Assembly (NCBI GenBank): GCA_025531455.1
Contig: JAMYHL010000112.1
Location: 32,195 to 96,194 of the forward strand
DNA length: 64,000 nucleotides
Direction of reading: 5' to 3'
Origin: Apiotrichum sp. Y4204
Taxonomy: Eukaryota > Basidiomycota > Tremellomycetes > Trichosporonales > Trichosporonaceae
Made by a program: the position numbers and the translations under genes. The notes beneath the pieces were generated by a model. That model searched no databases. It was not told the origin of the DNA and worked only from the letters and a program-made list of their open reading frames with translations. How positions within the stretch are numbered: the first letter of the stretch is position 1; every line of letters starts with the position of its first letter. Positions 58,407-64,000 of the stretch are shown piece after piece.

Positions 58407-61400
58407 CTAGATGGCGGCAACGGCGGCGGCCTCGGCTGCGACTTCGGCGCCGTCTTCTGCTGCCGCCTCGTCTAGCGCGTCGTTCTCGTCCGCAATCGTC
58501 TTGTTGACCCATTCGTCCAAACGGGACCCAGCCCCGGCGATGAACGCCTCCTCTTGCGCATCCATCTCCGCCACCTCGTCCGGCCGCCGGTGCCGGAAGA
58601 AAAAGTCCTCGCTGCCGCCAGTGTAGAAGATCCGGTAGCTCCCGAGGGCGACGCGGAAGTTGAGGCCGTTGGTGACCGTAAACGACATGTCCCATGCCGA
58701 CGGCCCTGTCCGCTCCTCGAGATTCCGCGACATAAGAGGCGGCTCGACGCGGTGTGCGAGACCCTCCGTTGGGTGGTGCTGAGAGTTAGTGAAATCACAA
58801 AGAGATTAACTCACCAAAACGTAGCTGTCAATGTACTGACGCCACTTCTGGACAGCGTTCTCGGCGTTGTCGACGGTGAGGTCCTCGCGCGCGAGGAGCT
58901 GCACGGCCACGGTCTGGTTGGACGGAGTCTGGTTGTCAGCACAAGAACCAAACATCGACTCACGTATTCAATACGGAACAGGTTCTCGTCCGCGCCGAGC
59001 ACGCTCTCCGCATTCATGCGGTACGCTATCTGCTGGCGGGTGGTCGCGCGAGGGTTCTCACGATCGCGACGCAGGAGGCTGAGGAGCTCCTGGCTCTTGA
59101 CGTCGCCGAGGATCGTCTGCGCCTGCTTGACAATCGCAAGAACAACACGGTCAACAGTGAACATGATGTACGCCTTGTTGCTGAACATGAGACGCAGCGT
59201 CTCCTCGTACGTCTGCGCGTCGATATCGCTGTCGAACAGCCGTTCTGCGAGTGCAAGGAGGTGCTCGTAGTAGTGCTGGCTGGGATTCTCGCCGTTTTCG
59301 ACCCCAAAGTTCTGCGACGACGGCTCCGCGAGACCAAGCTTGATGGCCACGGGGTTGATCGGCTGCTTCTTCGCCGCGGCCTTCTCGGCGGCAATGTTCT
59401 TGCACAGCAGGAGACGCGTGTAGAGAATGTGCAGCAGGCGAATGAACACGTAAAAGTGGTTGTTGGCGAAAAAGTTGCCCGGGCGTTGGAGCTGCGTCTT
59501 CTTGTCCTCGATCGAGGCGCCGGCGTCCATCTTCACCCACACCTGCTCCGAGACCTCGGCGGCGGCCTTGTCCTTTTCGACAGCCTCGGCGACAGCGGCG
59601 GGGTCCGCAGGAGGAGGCGCGGGGGTCTCGTCACGGTCGGTGATGGACGACTCGGCAGTGTCGTCGATGCCCGTGGTGCCCGTGCCTTCGCGACGTCCGC
59701 GGCCGTCCTTTTCGCCCGCAGCCTTGAGGATCTGCTTGCGGAGCGAGGTTTGCGTCTTCTTTTTCCTCGTCGCAGACGACATGTCGTCGTCGTCCGCCAT
59801 GCTCACGTCACCATCCGACTCGACGCCGTTGGACTCGTCATCCGAGCCGGGGTGCTCAGCATCACCAAAGTCGTCAAACTCTTCCTTGTCGTACATGAAA
59901 AACAGCGGAACAAAGTCGCGGATCTGAAGCTCGATGCGCTCCTTATCAGCCGCGTTAACATTATTAACGCGGTCGAGGTAGCCAAAGACCAGTTTGAGCG
60001 CGTCCTTGACCACCTCGACGTCCTTGAACTCGAGCGCAAACTGGTGGCGGGCGCGCGGAGCGGCGCGCGGGTTGGCGACCGAGTTGCGCTGGTTGGTCTG
60101 CTCGCGACGACGGGCCTCAATCTCGTTGATGAGGCTCTTGGCGTTGAGCGTCTTCTTGTCCGCAGACTTGAACACGACACCCTGGTGGTCGAGGGCCTTG
60201 TAAAAGTTCTTGGCGTCCTGCTCGCGCCAGACGCGGTTCCACTCGCGCTGCGCCTTCTTCCACTCCTCGTCCTTGGCCTTGAGACGCTCGAGGACAATGG
60301 GAAGGGCGACGACGGGGTTTTCGTGGAGAGCACGAATGATATCCGGGCCGAGCTCCTTGCCGTAGACCTTTTTGATGATACGCTGGTATATAGAGCGGCT
60401 ATGGCCGCCGAGACCCGCCTTGAGGTTAAAGTGGGCGCGCTCCTCCGGCTCGAGCGACTGGATCTTGTTGTTGAGCGGCTCGAGGAGGGCAATAGTGCGC
60501 AGGTTGGCCTCAATGTGGAAGTCGTACTCGTGGCGCTCCTCCTCTGACTTGTGAAGGGCTTCCTCGTATGCGTTCTTGCGGTGCGCAAGGAAGGAAGCGG
60601 CATCCTCGGCTGCCCAGGTGGGGTGCGAGACCCACTCGTCGTTGAGGACCTCCCAGCACATCGCGTCACGTCCGGTGCAGTTGAGGTTGATCTCAGTGCT
60701 GGGAAGCTTGCGGTAGCTAGGGCCGTAGGCTTTCGCCTTAGAGGTCGAGAGGTCAGGGCGCTGGCGCTCCAGCATGGGGGTGTTCTCCGACATTGTGTTG
60801 TCAATGTTGATCATGCCGCCAAAGCCAAAGCCGCTCTGCGCGAGGGTGGCATTGCCAATGTGGCCGAGGTCGTCCGCTCCGACCATCTTCTTGAACGCAG
60901 TCCACACATCACCAGCGTCGCCGATGAAGTTGGCGGCGCGGTCGAGAAGCACCTTGGCATCGATGATGTCCTGGGTGAACAGGTTTATGAGTTTAAGGAA
61001 CTCGTGGTACGTGACCTTGTCGTCAATGTACTTTTTGACCTTGTCGAAGAAGGCAACCTCCTCGGGCGACGCGAGCGTCTGGGGCAGTGCGTTCGTGGGG
61101 ACCGGCTCCTCCTCGACAGGGCTGTCGGCCTTCTTCTTCTATAACGCGTCAGCGATCCCGTACATTTTTCTTGGCGCATCCGTGCACGATCACTCTCAGA
61201 ACCGACTCACCTTGCTGCCGCCGGCAGCCTTCTCGGAGGGGCGCGCACGCTTTTTGGGGGCAGGCTCCTTTGTCTCCTTGCGCTTCTGGGCTGGCGGTGC
61301 CGGCTGCCCCGCAGCGGCCTGCACGAAGGAGCCAAAGCCAAGACCACCGCTCTCAGGGAGGAACTGCTTGAACTCGGCCAGGAGATCGGGCGCATTCTTG

Positions 61401-62743
61401 AACAGGTCAATCACCTGCTCGTGAACCTGCGGTGGTCAGTGGGTGCCGGGAGGGATGTGTGGTGGCAGTGGGGAGTGGCTCTCACCTCATCAATCTTCTG
61501 GTCACGCTGGTACGTCTGAAGGATCTCGAGGAAATTCTTGTACGTCTCGGGCTCAGAGTTGAAGCGGTTCTTGATCTTGTTGACAAACGAAATCGCGTGA
61601 TTGAACTCGAGTATCGGCATGGACTGGGCTCCGCCGCGGGGACCGCCACCCTGATTGCCCTGATGGCCACCGAGACCACCGGAAGCCAGCAGCTGGGCGG
61701 CTCCGGGCGTGGATGGACCCGAGGCCGGGGCAGGGTGCTGGGGCGGGATGGCGACAGAGGATGGGGGAACGGCCTGACGCGTCGGAGTCTGGGCTGGAGG
61801 CGCTGCGGCCGGCATCGGTGGAGGCGGGCGGGCGCCCTGCTGGTAGAAGCCTGGGTGGCCGAGGGGCGACGGAGTCTGCTGGTAGTTTGCCGGCGGGGGC
61901 GGCTCGACGGCCTGCTGAGCCTGGGCCTGAGCCTGGGCTGCTTGTGCTTCACGATGCGCGGCGGCGGCCTGCTGCTCGCGGTCACGGGCATCCATGGCGG
62001 CGGAGAGGTTGCCTGGTACTTGGCTCACTGTACCGGAGGGGGTGGTGACAGTGATCATGCCACCAACTTCGCCTTCAGCACCAAAGCACTCGATGCGGTA
62101 TCCCGGGGGCAGGAAAGTGTTGAAGCCTTGGATAAGGGATGGGTGGCCGCGGAAGAGAGTTGAGACACGGTCAATGACGCCGGGAGTGTCAATACTGAGG
62201 GGTAAGTAATTTGAAGAAGAAGAAAGTGACTGGGAGCTGTGTTGTGCTGTTTGCAAAGACACACACACACACATCCAGTGGTACTCACACCTGGCCTTTG
62301 AACTCCTTCATCACATCGAGAAAGCGATTGTATACCTCTGGCTGATCCGCGAATTGAATCTGTGGTGAAGAAAAGAAAAAAAGTGTCAGCGCCCGTGTCT
62401 GTACAGTGTGTGCCGCGGGATGGTGGACTGATGTCGACTGGAGCAGCAGCTGCCGCAGCCGGGCTGCAGGCCATCACGCACACAGCGTCCGCCACCATGC
62501 ACCACCTGGACGATGGCACGCTGCCAGCAACTCGGTGATGCTCTCTCGCCAGCCTTCCCTCACCCCCTCCGCCATCCCCCATCACTCATCCCCCATCCCC
62601 CATCCCTCCATCCAGCAGCATCCACCTGCACGACTCACCTTGACCTGATCGAGATAGCTGAGCGCATCGCGGACGTTGAGTGGTCTATAGTTGGGTGGTT
62701 CCCGCCAGTTGGGGTTCTGCTGGCCTGCCGGCGGTGCGGACAT
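58407..62743 (-). CDS. SIN3: Transcriptional co-repressor SIN3 (histone deacetylase complex scaffold)
   Basis: Scaffold of the Rpd3/HDAC complex: paired amphipathic helix (PAH) domains bind repressors and a central region binds the deacetylase. The start ATG at 62743 gives MSAPPAGQQNPNW. PAH1 follows at once ([33 protein letters not shown] across an intron, then STLFRGHPSLIQGFNTFLP). PAH2 contains AISFVNKIKNRF and FLEILQTYQ, then LFKNAPDLLAEFKQFLPE. PAH3 contains VAFFDKVKKYID and LINLFTQDIID. The HDAC-interaction domain is unmistakable (SYRKLPSTEINLNCTGRDAMCW). Between PAH1 and PAH2 lies a Gln/Ala/Pro-rich linker; after the HID come an acidic DDESNGVESDGD stretch and the conserved C-terminal region ending in an Ala/Glu-rich tail. 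About eight exons; PAH1 is split by two introns. Confidence 0.95.
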
Positions 62744-63889
62744 GGCTGGCAATGCGACCGCGTCGGGGTGGAGGCTGGGGAGAAGGGAAGGGGAGTGGAT
62801 GTCGGCTCTCCCGGAGCTCGGGGGGCGTTTACCTAGCTATTTGTGTGCGATGCGGGAAATAATTGCGGGTAACAGACTGCGAGCTCGCTGTGGATGGATG
62901 GGAATGGGAAAGGAATGGATGGTGGTGACGATGGAGATGGTGATGGTGAAGACCTGCTGCTGCTGGTGATGATGATGGGGGAGGGGGGCTTTGGTGGAGG
63001 AAGCGTTTGCGCCCCCACCCACCCACTGGCTGGCTGGTTCGTTCGGCGGTGCGCGCGATTGCCGGCAAAGGAAGGGACCCAAAAGGCCAAGCGCCGATGC
63101 TCCGCGAAGCAGCCAAACGCGGAGACACACACAAATTGAAGCACTCTTCCGTGGGAGAGTACATCACGTGATTACAGTATGACATTAGGATATAGCATCT
63201 CCGCATCAAACACCATCCACTGCCAATGTCTGCACAGTGCGACCGACTCACGCCATGCATACAGATATCAAGTGCTGGTGCATAGCTCACGGCGCAGACA
63301 ATATTCGGCACTTTTTTTTTCTATCCTTTTATCCTTATGCAAAACCAAACACGGACACAACACGCACTCCAAGGCATTGCGTTGCGCTGTACGCGCTGTA
63401 GTGATCGTAGTGAGATCGTGAGACATGCAACACCCGAGAGGTGGAAGCCGAGGTGGATAACGCCGCTCGGCGATTTCTCATCTCTTATCTCGTGGCATCT
63501 GCAGGCATCACGTCATTGTGCTTCGTATCGTGCTGATCATACTGATCGTGCTGATCGTGCGGGATCTCGGCGATCTCAAGCCTGGCGATCAGACCAACTT
63601 TCCCTTCAGACCAGCCGATCCCCCTTGCGGATCCGTGGACGATTCTGTCGATCCTACTTCCTTGTACCCACCTGCTGATCTGAATGATCGTCAAGCATGT
63701 TAAATTGACTCGCTCTCTTCTTTTTGATCTGCGCTGATCGTCGCCAGTTCCCCTCGTACTCCTTGTGGCCCGCACGGGTTCAGTGTCAACAGTCCGTCAG
63801 AGGTTGCGTCCGTCGCGAGCCACTTCTTTTCAGCCCACATTCAAGATGATGCATCAGATGACCACACACGCTGCTACGCTGCTACGCTT
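62744..63889. other. Intergenic region upstream of SIN3
   Basis: Promoter side of SIN3 and 3' side of the partial gene at the right edge. It contains GATGGT/GATGATG simple repeats (62900-62990), a T8 run near 63312 and a 9-bp tandem repeat at 63531-63557. No gene seen. Confidence 0.45.
63531..63557. repeat. 9-bp tandem repeat, 3 units
   Basis: TGCTGATCA, TACTGATCG, TGCTGATCG in direct order; TGATC cores recur further at 63592 and 63679. Confidence 0.7.
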
Positions 63890-64000
63890 CTACGGCTTGG
63901 CCCCGTCCCACACCTCGTGCATAAACTGGCGGAAGAAGCGCCCGCGCCCCGCCTCGGCAATCTCGGCGACCTCGGCGGCCGTCAGAGGCGGGAGCGAGAA
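63890..64000 (-). CDS. 3' end of a gene cut by the window edge, possibly aldo/keto reductase-like
   Basis: The minus-strand frame is open from the right edge to TAG at 63890. It gives 36 residues: LPPLTAAEVAEIAEAG, then RGRFFRQFMHEVWDGAKP. A short helix opening with L(P)PLT and (A)EEVAEI is typical of the last helix of aldo/keto reductases (AKR). The rest of the gene is outside the window, so the family is only a suggestion. The coding nature is likely from codon use and the helical, amphipathic pattern. Confidence 0.5.
   Translation of the reverse strand, partial: FSLPPLTAAEVAEIAEAGRGRFFRQFMHEVWDGAKP

Noticed and set aside
59261..60547. 428-codon plus-strand frame opposite SIN3
   Set aside because: It is fully overlapped by the unmistakable SIN3 HDAC-interaction region. 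Its Leu/Val/Arg bias is what a reverse-complemented GC-rich gene gives.
1..64000. Defence system, CRISPR array, virus or biosynthetic cluster
   Set aside because: Searched for regularly spaced repeats with unique spacers, integrase, capsid or polymerase motifs and clustered PKS/NRPS genes. The window has eukaryotic housekeeping genes with introns and none of these.

Overview
This is nuclear DNA from a filamentous or yeast-like fungus, most likely a basidiomycete of the Tremellomycetes (Trichosporonales or Cryptococcus relatives). The genes are GC-rich and dense. They are broken by many short GT-AG introns, mostly about 35-150 nt, usually with CTGAC/CTAAC-like branch sites close to the acceptor. 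The gene set is typically fungal: TRP4, uricase, alpha-1,3-glucanase, SIN3, Ctr copper transporter. The lineage is inferred from gene style, not from a database match. Exon joins were worked out by hand from splice signals and conserved protein sequence.

Layout, left half. A predicted APH-fold pseudokinase (417-1490, -) lies beside the DNA-repair polynucleotide kinase/phosphatase (1785-3383, -). The latter is divergent from TRP4 (3897-5409, +), which meets an HxxxD acyltransferase-like gene (5735-7581, -) tail to tail. After a gene-poor stretch come a G-patch protein (9630-10901, -), a Ser-rich protein with a myristoyl-type N terminus (11797-12789, +) and peroxisomal uricase (13853-15191, -). 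Uricase is divergent from a mitochondrial 3-hydroxyacyl-CoA dehydrogenase (17102-18333, +); a 20-bp-period repeat array lies between them. Next are tRNA-Gly(GCC), PP5-type phosphatase (19600-21875, +), a maltose O-acetyltransferase-like gene (22149-22890, -) and a GPI-anchored GH71 alpha-1,3-glucanase (23366-24972, -). A 3.5 kb gap precedes the Ctr copper transporter (28466-29439, +).

Layout, right half. eIF1A (30822-31644, -) is divergent from a RING protein with SUMO-interaction-like motifs (32273-33896, +). A large mitochondrial PPR protein (35332-39622, +) and a full-size ABCG transporter (40110-45080, -) converge. A 4.3 kb gene-poor interval holds an intron-containing tRNA-Glu(CTC). Then come acetoacetyl-CoA synthetase ending in SKL (49384-51883, +), an uncharacterised protein with an internally duplicated domain (52602-54400, +), a UPF0658-like Golgi membrane protein (55066-57371, -), the SIN3 co-repressor (58407-62743, -), and the 3' end of a gene cut by the window edge (63890-64000, -).

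There is no sign of a virus, plasmid, CRISPR array or intact transposon. The genes are mostly independent housekeeping loci, not a cluster. The loosest functional theme is acyl-CoA and peroxisome metabolism (uricase-SKL, HADH, AACS-SKL). The most notable observations are an 8-nt microexon in HADH, tiny exons in eIF1A, a pseudokinase lacking both catalytic aspartates, a RING domain split by about 110 residues, and an orphan family built from two copies of one domain.
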